The notes: generated by a model not told the origin, from the letters alone. Positions 9,563 to 20,249 are shown, counted from the stretch's first letter. The stretch: DNA of 64,000 nucleotides from Sesamum alatum (GCA_034509735.1 JACGWO010000010.1:13405193-13469192), one strand, 5' to 3'. Numbers and translations: made by a program.

Positions 9563-10200
9563 GAAAGTTTAATGGTGGAAAGAAACAAACAATACTGGAA
9601 ACTAGATTCATAAAGATAAAGTACTAATAAAAATAATAAACCCTAAACAAATTTGAAATCTACGAAAAGGAATTCAAGTAACTAAATCCTAAGGATTGAC
9701 TAATTCTTTTCTATGACTGAGGGCAGGTTTCCACCAACAGGAGCCTCGTCGACCATATCATCAACATTCTCGACATTGCCATCCTCATCCCCTTCCTCAT
9801 CAGGAACCTTGGGATCAAGAAACATGAAGTCTTCATCACCAAACCGGCCGCTGCTCCTCAAGGTGGCGCGACATTGCCGGACTACTTGATCATATACCTC
9901 GCTGGCCTTGCTAAGAACAGCTTGGTGGAATTCATCTGAGTCCACATATTTCTCCTTGAAGTCCCCACGCACACGCTCCAAGTATGCCTTGCCGGCATCT
10001 GACTTCAGGAAGGTCCTTCCCGAGGTAACCTCGCGGTTAAACCTTTCCTTCCACTTGAGTTCTTCAGAAGAAGCAGCTTTGAGCTCCTCTTGGCAACGCT
10101 CCAAATTTTTTCGCGCTTCGTCGAAGGCATCCTTCAGATGATCTATCTCCTTCTCATAGTTATTCAACCGTAGCTCAGTAGCTTCTGCTAAGTTGAGAAC

Positions 10201-10274
10201 CTGAAAGAGATGTACCTCAGTGAGACACGTGAAGACAGAGAATGGAGAATCAACGAAAATTATAAACAACATAC
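10201..10274 (-). other. Intron 2 of Tat-1 antisense gene
   Basis: A 74-nt intron read on the minus strand: donor AGG|GTATGT and acceptor CTCTTTCAG|GTT. Joining keeps the frame open (phase 0) into the coiled-coil exon. Predicted from sequence only. Confidence 0.65.
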
Positions 10275-10703
10275 CCTGGAAGCTTCGCCTTACATAAGAC
10301 GAGTGAGGGTGACTGTGAGGAAGGCACCAAGTAGTGTCACATCATAGGGACTCACTAGATCCCTGGATCTTTTTATGAGCAAGATCCACATCTGCCGCAT
10401 CCCAAAACGAGGAGATATCTCCCTGTCTGTTCGTCCCATAAGTGAAGAGACCTTTCCTGCTCCATGACGAGGGGGACCTGCTTCGCCTTCCCGGGGGCGT
10501 TTGGAGGCATTGCCTTCAGGAGGGGGGAGGAGCGCCCTTCGTGACGAGTTGAGGACCCCGGGGGATCCCGGGCCCGGGCAGGAGGCGAGCGACGGCGACT
10601 GCCCTCTCCCCTCCTTGGGGGGGGGGGAGGAGGTTGACGGGACCTTGAGGCGTTCTCTTTGTCACGGAAACGATGGACATCATGGAGGGAGATCTTCTTT
10701 CCC

Positions 10704-10787
10704 CTGCAAACAAATCAACACAGGAAAAAGTGAGAAAACATTAAAAAAAATTTTTACAAGGCAAGTAAAAACAGGAAAGTTAAATAC
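10704..10787 (-). other. Intron 1 of Tat-1 antisense gene
   Basis: An 84-nt intron on the minus strand: donor GCCG|GTATTTAAC and acceptor TTGTTTGCAG|GGG, with a T-rich stretch before the acceptor. It follows the GPWKE domain, as intron 1 does in Tat-2. Without splicing the exon-1 frame stops within two codons. Confidence 0.6.
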
Positions 10788-11745
10788 CGGCATGCCCTAA
10801 ACTTTTGACGTCAAATAGTTGGTCGAACAGCCCAACCCCGATGAAGGAGAGACGAAGGTCAGGAACGGGGTCGGGTACAGAACATGATTCCCCCCAAGGG
10901 GCAGTTAATCCCCAAGATGAGTCCTTTACAAATAAAAACTTCTCTTTCCAAGGACCCTTAGAAGAAACATTACCCCCAAGAATCTTGCAATCTCTCCGAG
11001 GATAGAAATAGAAGTAAGAAGAATAGTTGGGAACCTTCTTGACAGTGAATAAAGTGAAAAAGGCTTCAAGTGATGGGGTCAAATCAAGCTCCTCAAAACG
11101 TTGAAGGAATCCTCTAAAACTTACAAAGGAGTTTGGTGTAAACTGGCTAATGCTTAGGGTGGTACGGGTGATGATTTGGAGTAGCAGAGGATGAGGTGGA
11201 AGAGTGAAACCCGAGGAAAAGAATGACAAATATACGGTAAAATACCCAGGAGGAGGAAATTTGATCCTATCGTCAATACTAGGCAACAGGAGGGCAAACT
11301 CGGAGGAAGCGTTGACACTAGCTTCTAGAGAGCGGAATTCTTCAAAACTCACACGACAGAGGCAACTATCAACATCCATTATACGACAGCGAGATTTTGA
11401 GTGGGGGGCTGAAGAGGACTCAGTTCCATCTAGACCAGAGTCAACAAGGTCAGTTGCAAGTGGGGACAAGAGTGGGGGAGTATCTCGGGAACTTGACTCA
11501 AAAGACGGATTTGGAGAAGGCGATGGACAAGCGGGAAGGTTCCGAATCGCTTCAATCACCTCGTGATCAAAGTCCACGACATCCGGACCCAAGTGAGAAG
11601 CTGAAGGAGGAGAGGAATCTAGATTTATAACGGGAACAGAAGGAGCAACCGAAACAGAAGGAGCAGGAGGCGCCCCTCGGGCGGGAGCCGGCCGAGGACC
11701 GGCGCCTCGACCAGAATCTGGCTGAGGTCCCTGCCTTGGCCAGGT

Positions 11746-11802
11746 TCAGGCCGAGGCGAGGCGCCTCGGCCTGAGCTTGGTCGAGGCGCTCCGCCTCGAC
11801 CA
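11746..11802. repeat. Two adjacent GC-rich perfect hairpins
   Basis: 11746-11774 forms a 13-bp perfect stem (TCAGGCCGAGGCG and its complement) with a 3-nt loop. 11778-11802 forms an 11-bp perfect stem (TGGTCGAGGCG and its complement) with a 3-nt loop. Both share a CGAGGCG/CGCCTCG core. They lie in the Gly/Arg/Pro-rich N-terminal coding part of the antisense gene. Confidence 0.8.
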
Positions 11803-12155
11803 GCGCCGCGCCCGGGCAGTCCCCGGCCCCGGCTCGGCGGCGTGGAAGTCCTCCCCTACGGGACCCCGGCGTTGTTCGAATTGTTCGACATAACGCAGAT
11901 GTTTTAAAAAAAAAAAAAGAAGGAGGAAGAAAAAGGATCGAGACCTCGTTTTTTTTGGATGAATAAAAGGAGTATTTTTTGAAGGAATATTTTGGAGACA
12001 CCAACGTAGAGAACAGAAAATTAAATGAAGCAGTGGGAAGGTGAAAGACTAAATACCCGAGTTAAAGCGTTTCGACATTCTTATTTTTTCTTTTCTTTTG
12101 AGGAGACGACGAAGGCAAGAGGATGCACAATGAAAAAATTGGGGATATGCTGCCT

Positions 12156-12170
12156 CCTATTTATATAAGA
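12156..12170 (-). promoter_or_regulatory. TATA box of Tat-1 antisense gene
   Basis: On the minus strand TCTTATATAAATAGG, about 265 bp upstream of the antisense ATG and about 215 bp inside the 3' LTR boundary. Tat-2 has a TATA box on the same strand in the equivalent place. This suggests the antisense gene has its own promoter and does not depend on the LTR. Confidence 0.6.
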
Positions 12171-12370
12171 CGGAAGAGTCCAAGTTGAAGAAGGAGTAAC
12201 AAAAGAGAAGAGTCCTAGCAGAAATACATTTTGTTTAAAAAAAGAGAGTTAGAAGAGAAGAAGGAGTCCTAGATGGAATGAGAAGAGTAAAAAGAAGCTT
12301 GTTCCAAAGAGAAGTTGATTCAAAGTTGGATTGTTACTTGGGACTTTCAGGTTTCTAAGGAAATTCCTGA

Positions 12371-12385
12371 AAGTCGAGGGGCTAC
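12371..12385 (+). other. Tat-1 polypurine tract region
   Basis: AAGTCGAGGGGCTAC immediately precedes the 3' LTR. This is the expected place for the plus-strand primer. It is a weak polypurine tract, interrupted by pyrimidines. Confidence 0.5.
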
Positions 12386-12747
12386 TGATGAGGAGAAAAA
12401 TATTATTTACAAAAAGGTCCTCCAACTTATGGAAAACTACACAAGCATCCCCAAAGGGAAGTTGAAGAGGAAGTTCAAGGAAGTTAAGAAATGGAGGTTA
12501 AAAAAGGAGTGGGCGTGTGAAACGACCATCATGCCCTCGGCAGATCAATTCTAGGCCGTAGGATCAAAGGGTTAAATTGTAATTTCACCCCCAAAAAATT
12601 ACTATAAATAAGGGTGAATCCATTTGTAACTTTACTTTTTATATATGAGAATTACACTTTACACGTTTTCTTTACTTTCTCTAGCTTTTCGTGCCACTTT
12701 GGTGATAACGTGCATAGGCTCTACTATTTCCAAAATATAAACCATCA
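12386..12747 (+). repeat. Tat-1 3' LTR
   Basis: 362 bp, same length as the 5' LTR, with about 7 substitutions by eye. It ends ACCATCA and is followed by the target duplication GATAC. Confidence 0.95.
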
Positions 12748-12773
12748 GATACTTAACTTATAATTTATTTACA

Positions 12774-13012
12774 CAAATTAATTATATTTTTAGATAACTA
12801 TACATATACTCATTAAAAACGTCAACGCCAATTACACAAACTATCCATATTTTTTAAAATATGGCACATACACCCCCAAAACTGTCAATATTATTATTCA
12901 AAATACCCATGCTCTACTTTTTGACGGGTTAGTGTATCTAATTTTACAAAATGTAGAAGTAATTTGTGTAAATAGAGCATAGATTATAACTGTAAATATA
13001 ATTATCCATTCT
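12774..13012. mobile_element. Probable fold-back MITE remnant
   Basis: The left side TAATTATATTTTTAGATAACTAT resembles the reverse complement of the right side near 12980-13010. It is a loose inverted repeat with unclear ends and no confirmed target duplication. The rest of 12753-13292 is AT-rich and shows nothing else. Confidence 0.35.
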
Positions 13013-14119
13013 TTTAATTAGAGAAATTACGAAACCAACATTTGTAGCTTCTATTAATTGTTTGCGTAATAATGACCACTCCTTCAAATCATGCATAATT
13101 CAGTCATAAATTACGAAAAATTGTTTTGGTATACCTTCAAGCTAGTATATTAATGATCATTTATTGAAGGATGATATGTAATTTGCCCTTAAACTGTATG
13201 CATGCAAGATGTCGCTTTTGCCCTCTCAACTTTATAAGTAGGCATTAAATTAACTCCCATGTTTTAGTTGATCGTTAATCAACTTATGGAATTTTCACTA
13301 CAAAAAAATACAAAATTTGGAATAAGTTTAAAAATGATTTTTTGAATAGTTTTTAGTAATTGGACACTATGGGCTCGGTATTTAGAACGGCCATGGAACG
13401 AGAGCCCTTCCGTCGTAATAGACAGTGTTCAAAATTATTTGGAACGAATGGGCGGTGACTGTTCCTAATTAGTAATGAATTTTGTACCACTTGTGCATAA
13501 ACCATTCCTAAATACTTTTGACTATCTAAAAAATATAAATTCTTTTTTTTGAAACACTTTTTTTTTATTCGGAACATTTTTTTTTACATGTTTTGAAATG
13601 ATCACTGTAATACTATGTACATAAATTTGAATGCAAGAAAAACGCATGTTCCCACTCCTTTAGAAATACATTTTAGCACGATTCTTGTATGTCCGAGTGA
13701 CATATTTTGGAATAGGAATCGAAACATAGTTTGAACCTTCATTGGAATATATTTTGGAACGGTTGTATTTTTTGTTTGGAATACATGTTTGGGACAGTTG
13801 TAGGATTTATCTTGGAACGGTTCTTTCGATATTTTGTCATTAAATTTGGAACAATATTTATTTTGTTTAAACGCATTCACAAACCGTTGAAAAGCCCATT
13901 CCTAAATTATATATTTATTATTTTTTTTAATTTTGAAATAATAATTTTATAATTATAATTAATTAGTAAATTAATTATTTTACTTTAATTTGATTAATTA
14001 AATAAATATTGATAATGGAATGCAATTAACATAAAAAATGGATAATTGTGTAGCAAAATATTATATTAATATAAAAATTTTACATTTACAAATATATATA
14101 TAAAAAAAAAAATCCGAAT

Positions 14120-14230
14120 CTACAACCCACCTCCCTCACAGCTTGGTCCTGCATCGACTTCATTGACTTCATCATACTCATCATGTCGACCATCATCATC
14201 TTCGATCGGATCATTCGATCCAAAAATAAT
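14120..14230 (-). pseudogene. Candidate terminal exon in the CACTA element (acidic tail)
   Basis: On the minus strand a branch/acceptor-like stretch (AATATGTAAAATTTCAG) precedes 37 open codons ending in TAG at 14120-14122. The peptide is strongly acidic at first (NDPIEDDDGRHDEYDEVNE) and ends CEGGGL. I do not recognise the protein; acidic C-terminal exons occur in plant CACTA second genes. The MITE at 14263 now interrupts the region just upstream, so the rest of the gene is not traceable. The exon call rests on frame and acceptor only. Confidence 0.35.
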
Positions 14231-14262
14231 CTGAAATTTTACATATTACAAAATTAAAATTA

Positions 14263-14586
14263 GGATTAAAGTTATTTTTGGTCCTGTAACTATACCCAAT
14301 TATCATTTTAGTCCTTTATCTTTTTAGGGTTCTAAAAAAGTCCTGTAACTTTTTTAATTGTCACGATTTTGGTCCCCATTTCACCGGAATTTCTTCAACG
14401 TCGACGGAAATGTTTGACATTTGGGCCGCCATGTCAGATATTTCTGGCAACTTTCGACAAATTCCGACGAAAGAAGGACCAAGATCGTGACAATTAAAAA
14501 ACTATAGGATCTTTTTGAAACCCTAGAAAGATAAAGGACTAAAATGAGAATGGGTATAGTTACAGGACCAAAAATGCCTTTAAGCC
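14263..14586. mobile_element. MITE with perfect 9-bp TSD inside the CACTA element
   Basis: 324 bp with long inverted arms (GGTCCTGTAACTATACCCA on both sides in opposite orientation). Perfect 9-bp duplication TTAAAATTA at 14254-14262 and 14587-14595. MULE-like, non-coding. Confidence 0.8.
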
Positions 14587-15349
14587 TTAAAATTACATAA
14601 AATTATTTCAGAAATTTACGTAAAATTTCCAAAATTTCAGCAAGGAAAATTATTTCCAAGTTATGAAAATTTGCATAAATGAATTTCCAAAATTCCAAAT
14701 TTTGCAGAAAGTCACATAAAATTCCCAAAAATTAATAAAAAATTATTATTTTCAGAAATTTATACAATAAATTCTACACTAATTTCATCAATAATTAACT
14801 AACAATTACGATACAATTAACCAATTACTATATCAACACTAATTAACCCAACAATCAGAAAAACATAAAAAAGAAAAAAAATTGAGAAACTGTAGGAAAA
14901 TATCAGAAAATCGCAAAAAAAATGCATTTAAGAAAATATCATATTTCAAAAAATATTGCAGAATATTTCTGAAAATTTCAGAAATATTTTAAAATTTCAG
15001 AAAATATTTTAATATTAATATATATATTTTCAGAAAATATTTAAAAAAAATTAATATTTCATAAAATTATTAAATACAAAAAAAATCAGAAAATTGCCAA
15101 AAAAAATGCATTTTTAAATACAAAAAATGCAAAAAAATCCATTTTTAAATCATTTTTTAATACAAAATGCATTTTAAATATAGAAAAATCAAAAAATTTC
15201 AAAAAACTCGCCAAAAAAAACACAAAATCCATAATATGCATTTTTTTTTTTTTAAAAAAAATTCCATTCACAATATGCATCCTTGAATTATATTCACATT
15301 ATTCAGCAAAATCACAATATCCACAAAAACCACAATAATTACTAACGTT

Positions 15350-15485
15350 TAGGGGGAGGGGGTTTCGGATATAGATGGAGGCGGAGCAGGCAGGCGGAGC
15401 CGACAATGGAGCAGGGGGAACGGCGCGAACGAGGGGGACGCGGTAACGGCGGGAGCAGGCGGCGGCGGAGGCGGAACAAGGGGAG

Positions 15486-15524
<39 letters not shown>

Positions 15525-15560
15525 TGAGGGGGAGTCTCAAAGAGGGGGGGGGGGGGGGTG
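15350..15560. repeat. Purine-rich GC island with (GA)n and G tract
   Basis: Within AT-rich CACTA DNA, 15350-15488 is GC-rich and purine-biased. It is followed by (GA)16 at about 15490-15521 and a G run at about 15546-15558. Read on the minus strand it gives a Pro/Ala/Ser-rich open frame over about 60 codons and looks like a host 5' exon or UTR carried by the element. Origin not proven. Confidence 0.5.
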
Positions 15561-15589
15561 AAGAGTGAGCAAAAATCTGCTAAATGTCA

Positions 15590-17260
15590 CTTTTATATTA
15601 ACTTTTTGGAATAGTCATTTTTTAGCTGACTGTTGTTACGACCGTTCCAAAGCTAACAAAACGCAAACGTTTTACCCCACCTATTTCTCATAAAGCGCCA
15701 AATGAAATTATGTTGGAACTCTTTTTGGAACGGTCAATTTGAAATAACCATTATAAATTTTAATTTTTTCACCTATTTTTCAGAAGGTGCCAAATGAAAT
15801 TATATTGGAATTCTGTTTGGAACAACCAATTTGAAATAACCATTCTAAATTTTAATTTTTCCCACTTATTCTTCAGAAGGCGCCAAATGAAATTATGTTA
15901 GAACTCTTTTTGGAACGGTCAATTTGAAAAAATCGTTTCAAAATTTTAATTTTTCCACCTTTTTTCAGAAGGCGCCAAATGAAATTATGTTGGAACTCTT
16001 TCTGAAATGGTCATTTTTTAGCCGACCGTTCCTATGACCATTCCAAAACTAAGAAAAAGACATCGTTTTATCATAAAAACGACGACGTATAAAGATCCAT
16101 ATTACTAACCCATTCCTATTTATTAAAAACCGTTCCTGTTTGAGTTCCAAATAGTTATTTATTTTTCAAGAAAATAAATAAAAACTAAGAAAACTTTGAA
16201 CCATACATGTTAATGAGTGAAGAAAAGTATACTATGTGTGGATTAAGACAATTGAAAATATAAAATATTTTTAATGGATTGATATATATTCATTATATGA
16301 AGTATATTTGTATATTCTAATTTGTTAGTATTACATAGATGTAACTAGCATCTTATATTGTTGTACTGCATCGCCGAATCAAACCGTTAAAAATTTGATC
16401 AGACCGTTAGATATGATTAAATAGACAAAGAACTACATTCAATGAAGTTTTGAACATTTTTGGTACACGGGTATTGAGATAACGTACCTGGTTCATAATA
16501 AACGAGATTCAAAACGGTGCAACCTTCAATCCGGCCATGTGATTTTAAATCAGACTGTTAATATATTTAAATAGACATAATCTTATACGTGTTTAGTTTT
16601 GGAATTAATCTGGCTGGCGGATGTTGAGATATCATAACCAGAACGTACATTAGTCATTTTTTATACACATTTTGGAACGATTTTGAGTAACATTTGGAAC
16701 GATTCTATAGAGTTAGAAACGGTTATTTAAAAATATAATCAGGAACGATTTTGTAATATATAACTGTGACGTAGTTGGAATGGGTATTGTAATATAACAT
16801 TTTCTATCTATTACACCCATGCCAAATTATAACTTACTTTGAATCGGTGCTTGGAACACACACTATTTTCTACAAATGTCATATTTAGGAACAGGTATTA
16901 TAATACAAGTATTTCTAAGTACTTAAACCGTCTCAAATTGTACCTCATTTTTGGAACTGCTTTTCAACTGTCCATATTTCAACGAAAGTTGAACCGCATT
17001 TTGAAACGGTACACATCTGCCATTGGCGGGACATTCCAATGGTTATAAAAGCATTCCAAACTGTGTTACAATATTTTACCATTCCGCTTTTGGCACAGGC
17101 GTATAATTACAACTTGTAACACAAGAATTGAAACGATTTTGAGAACAGTCCAACGTTCCAAAAACAAAGGATGGAATATAAGAGGAATGTGATGTTAGCA
17201 GTGCGATTCCGTTCCTCAATAGTTCCAATGGCCGTTCCTAATAGAAACGAGCATTGGAAC
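15590..17260. repeat. CACTA internal/subterminal repeat region
   Basis: Repeated GGAACGGT, TTGGAACT and complementary CCGTTCC motifs, plus three tandem-like copies of a roughly 120-bp unit between 15670 and 16000 (GCGCCAAATGAAATTATGTTGGAACT repeated at about 15687, 15790, 15880 and 15970). No coding sequence. Confidence 0.6.
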
Positions 17261-17470
17261 CAGGGGCGAAGCCAGAAACTTGGCTTAGCCCTGTCAAAAT
17301 GGTGTAGCAAAAGACCCTACTAAGTTTCGCGACCTTTTAAGAATAAATTTATCCATTTCCTGAAAAATTAAAACATATATTTATATAAATTATAATCATA
17401 AATTTTATAATCAATTTTTATATCTAATATTGTTTATTTTATTGTCAGAGATTTGGATAAAATAATACAA

Positions 17471-18506
17471 TGGCAAATGTCACATTTGGTCCCGTAAGTT
17501 TTCATTAAGAATCACTTTAGTCCCTTAAGTTCATTTTTTGACATTAGCATCCCTAAACTTTGGTTTTTGTCCCAGTTTGGTCCCTCTGACCATTTTTCGG
17601 CGGAAATGTGGCCGGATTTTGATTTGGAGGGTAAAATGGTCAAATTAAATTTAATTTTTTCACTTTAGTCCCTTAAGTTTGTAAAATTATCAAAATAGTC
17701 CTTTTTGTAGCCAAGAAACTATTTTTTTTATATATTTTTATATGCTGAAAGTGATGTAATTATATTGTATGAATAATTAAAATTTTGAAATCTTGTACAC
17801 ATAATAATAATATATTGCATAATTTAAAATAAAATAGTCTCTCTTTTTTCCATTTTCCGAAGTTATAATAAAACGTAAATTACGAATAAATTTTACAGAA
17901 CTTATATAATCTGAAAATATAATAAAAAAAATTAAGTTAGTAATTTTTAAACTTAGGACTTAAATGATTCTAAGAAAATAAATTTTAACAATGTTATGAA
18001 ATATTAACAATTGGGGTTTTGAACAAAAAGTTGATGGGATGTACTTGTTAACTAGATTATTTGGTGGATTTCATATATAAGTTTTATAAAATTAATTCAT
18101 AATTTTAATGTTTTTTAACTACTGAAAAAAAAAAAAGAAGAGACCACTTATTTTAAATTAAGCAATATGTTATTATTATGTTCACAAGAGTTCAAAGTTT
18201 TGATTATTCACATAAGATAATTACATTATATTAAACATACAAAAATATAAAAGAGTTATTTTTTCACTTAAAAAAGGACAAATGTGACAATTTTACAAAC
18301 TTAGGGGACTAAAGTGAAAATCAAACTTAGATTGACCATTTTACCCTCTAAAAAATCAAAATCCGGTAACATTTTCATCGAAAACGGTCAGAAGGACCAA
18401 ATTGAGACAAAAACTAAAGTTTAAGGATACTAAAGTTAAAAAATGAACTTGAGGGACTAAAGTGATTCTAAAAGAAAATTTAAGGGACCAAATGTAGCAT
18501 TTACCC
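17471..18506. mobile_element. Long fold-back MITE nested in hAT
   Basis: Arms of over 200 bp: the left block CATTTGGTCCCGTAAG...ACTTTAGTCCCTTAAG is repeated inverted on the right. Flanks ATAATACAA (17462-17470) and ATAATATAA (18507-18515) differ at one base, a 9-bp duplication. No coding capacity. Confidence 0.75.
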
Positions 18507-18987
18507 ATAATATAAACATAAACATAAACATAAAAGCAATAGAAATTTTGGAAAGAATTATAACCTATTGTTGACAAATCAGAATTTGAACCAAACTCTT
18601 TTCTGTAGGAGAAGTCATGAATTTTATTTTTCTAGCACAACAGCTAATCGTGACTCTCTCCGTGCCCTTGAAGAAGAAGGCAATAACTTTTTAAAATTTG
18701 GCTTGAATTTTTCCTTTAGTGAGTCGTGGATGTAAAGTAGTCGTCGGAAATTTTTTTTTAATTTTTAGCCCCAACAATTTGGCTTGTGCAAGAAGATACC
18801 GATTTTTTATTCAATTTCTAAAGGTTGTATAGTTAATAGTAACCATCAAATTTGTAAATGGGTTAACAAAAAGTTAATCCACAAAAATTGGTTAATTGCA
18901 GTCGTCAATTTACTTCTTATAATTAATAGCTCTTACCCTAAGTTGAAAGCCTTAAAAATGGGCCTTAAAATTAAAATTGGAACTCTT

Positions 18988-19046
18988 AAAGTGGGTTTTT
19001 AGAGTTAATAGGGCTTTAAGCCCTGTCAACTCTAAAGCCCACTTCA
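18988..19046. repeat. Hairpin near the hAT right end
   Basis: Arms of about 28 nt (AAGTGGGTTTTTAGAGTTAA and the near complement ending CTAAAGCCCACTT), almost contiguous. Likely a subterminal structural feature of the hAT element. Confidence 0.6.
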
Positions 19047-19436
19047 AAATACTGTACATAAAAACAAGTTAAAGGCAAATTTAACGGGCTAGCTTTGGGC
19101 CAAGTCATATCAGCCGCATGGGCTCGACAGGGCTTGAGCTCGCCCCTGATTGGAACGGTCATAAAATCCTTTGCAAATCCCAATTTTTTTTTTTAGCGTT
19201 TCTTCATTTTTGTGTACCATCGTTGACCTTTATTTTTATACCAACTAATTAAGATCAAAATTGTATAAAATGCATGCAATTGATTGAGGAAGGATAATTC
19301 AAAAAGACTTTAATGCGGAATTAAACTCTTTATATAGGCAATTGATTGAGGCATTTAAGTTCAGAAAAGAATTGGGAGTCGAATTTTATCCAATTAGAAC
19401 TTAGTTTAATTAATTGGAATGACGGGCTTGCATTGA

Positions 19437-19740
19437 ACTATTTTTCTTAGGGTTCTGAACTATTCGTGATGTAACATTTATGCTCTAAACTAATAAATGT
19501 AACATTTATTCCCATAGTTGGACAAAATTATTCCTCGTGCCTTAAATAATTATGTTATTCACAATATAATATAGTATTTTGCACATTAAATCATTACCAA
19601 ATTATTTTCTAACTAAAAAGAATTTTTAATGAATGAAGAATTTAAATTAAAAGTGGAGTAATAAGTTCATATATATATATAATAGATACGCAATAAATAT
19701 AATATCCTAACAACTCATGTATACTTTTAAAAAGAAATTG

Positions 19741-19771
<31 letters not shown>

Positions 19772-20249
19772 GCTTAACCAAAAGTTAAACACTTTTAGGA
19801 AAAAAATGAATAAATTAAATTTTATCATATTTTTAAAGAAAAAAATGGATATGTAATTACTCATTTTTATCTAAAAATTTAAATAATTAATAACTTAATT
19901 GTATTACCAAATTAATAAAATCTTTTACATGAAATTTTTTTGTGTATTTACTATATTCATTCATTACTTAAATTTGAGTCTGTAAAATATAATAAATTTG
20001 AGCCTTTAACTTATTAATTTAATTTTACTTTATTTATAATTAAAATGTAATTTTCTAATATTAAACTTTAAATGCAAAAAGTGCTAAAGAAAAAAAAGAA
20101 AGCCTTTTGAATTAAAAGTATGCATATCTAATATAAGGGCAATATTGTCTAAATATTTAATTTTAGAGGGAAAGTGTTACATTTTTTAGTTTTGGGGGTA
20201 AATATTACATCAAAAATAATTCAGGGGGCAAAGTGTATTTAACCCTTTT
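19437..20249. mobile_element. Decayed fold-back element
   Basis: The left block GATGTAACATTTATGCTCTAAAC and nearby sequence match the reverse complement of the right block near 20165-20225. The right end ends in TTTAACCC like other MITEs here. The left end is degraded and no target duplication is confirmed. It contains an (AT)n tract at 19744-19772. Confidence 0.5.
19744..19772. repeat. (AT)n microsatellite
   Basis: About 14 AT units inside the decayed fold-back element. Confidence 0.95.

Larger units (their letters stand above)
9700..11891 (-). pseudogene. Tat-1 antisense three-exon gene (PF04195-like, coiled coil)
   Basis: Gene on the strand opposite to gag-pol. ATG at 11889-11891 opens MSNNSNNAGVP. 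Exon 1 runs to 10788, exon 2 is 10703-10275 and exon 3 is 10200-9700. The N-terminus is Pro/Arg/Gly-rich. The middle carries a domain like PF04195 (putative gypsy-type transposon): FPPPGYFTVYLSFFSSGF, LSISQFTPNSFVSF and GPWKEKFLFV. Exon 3 is a charged helix with heptad character (NYEKEIDHLKDAFDEARKNL) and an acidic tail. The matching gene in Tat-2 has both introns in corresponding places. Breaks: TAG at 11856-11858, a frame change near 11740, a frame change in exon 2 (likely at the run of 11 G at 10617-10627) and TAA at 10290-10292. Function unknown; extra ORFs, some antisense, are known in the Tat group (Grande, Retand). Confidence 0.75.
3115..12747 (+). mobile_element. Tat-1: complete Ty3/gypsy Tat-lineage LTR retrotransposon
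   Basis: A 9.6-kb element with two 362-bp LTRs (TG...CA) flanked by identical 5-bp duplications GATAC (3110-3114 and 12748-12752). Order inside: PBS, gag, protease, RT, RNase H, second archaeal-type RNase H, integrase, a minisatellite, then a gene on the opposite strand, polypurine tract and 3' LTR. Dual RNase H and the gag type place it in the non-chromoviral Tat group (Ogre/Retand/Grande relatives). By eye the LTRs differ at about 7 positions (about 2%), so the insertion is recent, yet gag-pol carries several stops and frameshifts and cannot be made intact from this copy. Confidence 0.95.
17261..19148. mobile_element. Non-autonomous hAT element nested in CACTA
   Basis: Begins CAGGGGCGAAGCCAG and ends CTCGCCCCTG, a typical plant hAT terminus. 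A perfect 8-bp target duplication ATTGGAAC lies at 17253-17260 and 19149-19156. No transposase is visible. It contains a MITE (17471-18506) and a hairpin at about 18988-19046. Confidence 0.85.
13296..19198. mobile_element. CACTA-like element containing nested insertions
   Basis: The left end is CACTACAAAAAAATAC. The right end TTTTTTTTTTAGCG is a decayed version of the expected complement (TTTTTTTGTAGTG). A 3-bp flank TTT occurs on both sides (13293-13295, 19199-19201), as expected for CACTA elements. Subterminal copies of a TTGGAACGGTC-like motif are abundant in both orientations on both sides. No transposase gene is intact. It carries a MITE at 14263 and a hAT element at 17261. Confidence 0.7.

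Noticed and set aside
11567..12004. 145-codon minus-strand ORF upstream of the Tat-1 antisense gene
   Set aside because: It uses another frame across the GC-rich repeat. The ATG at 11889-11891 and the downstream homologous frame explain the region better.
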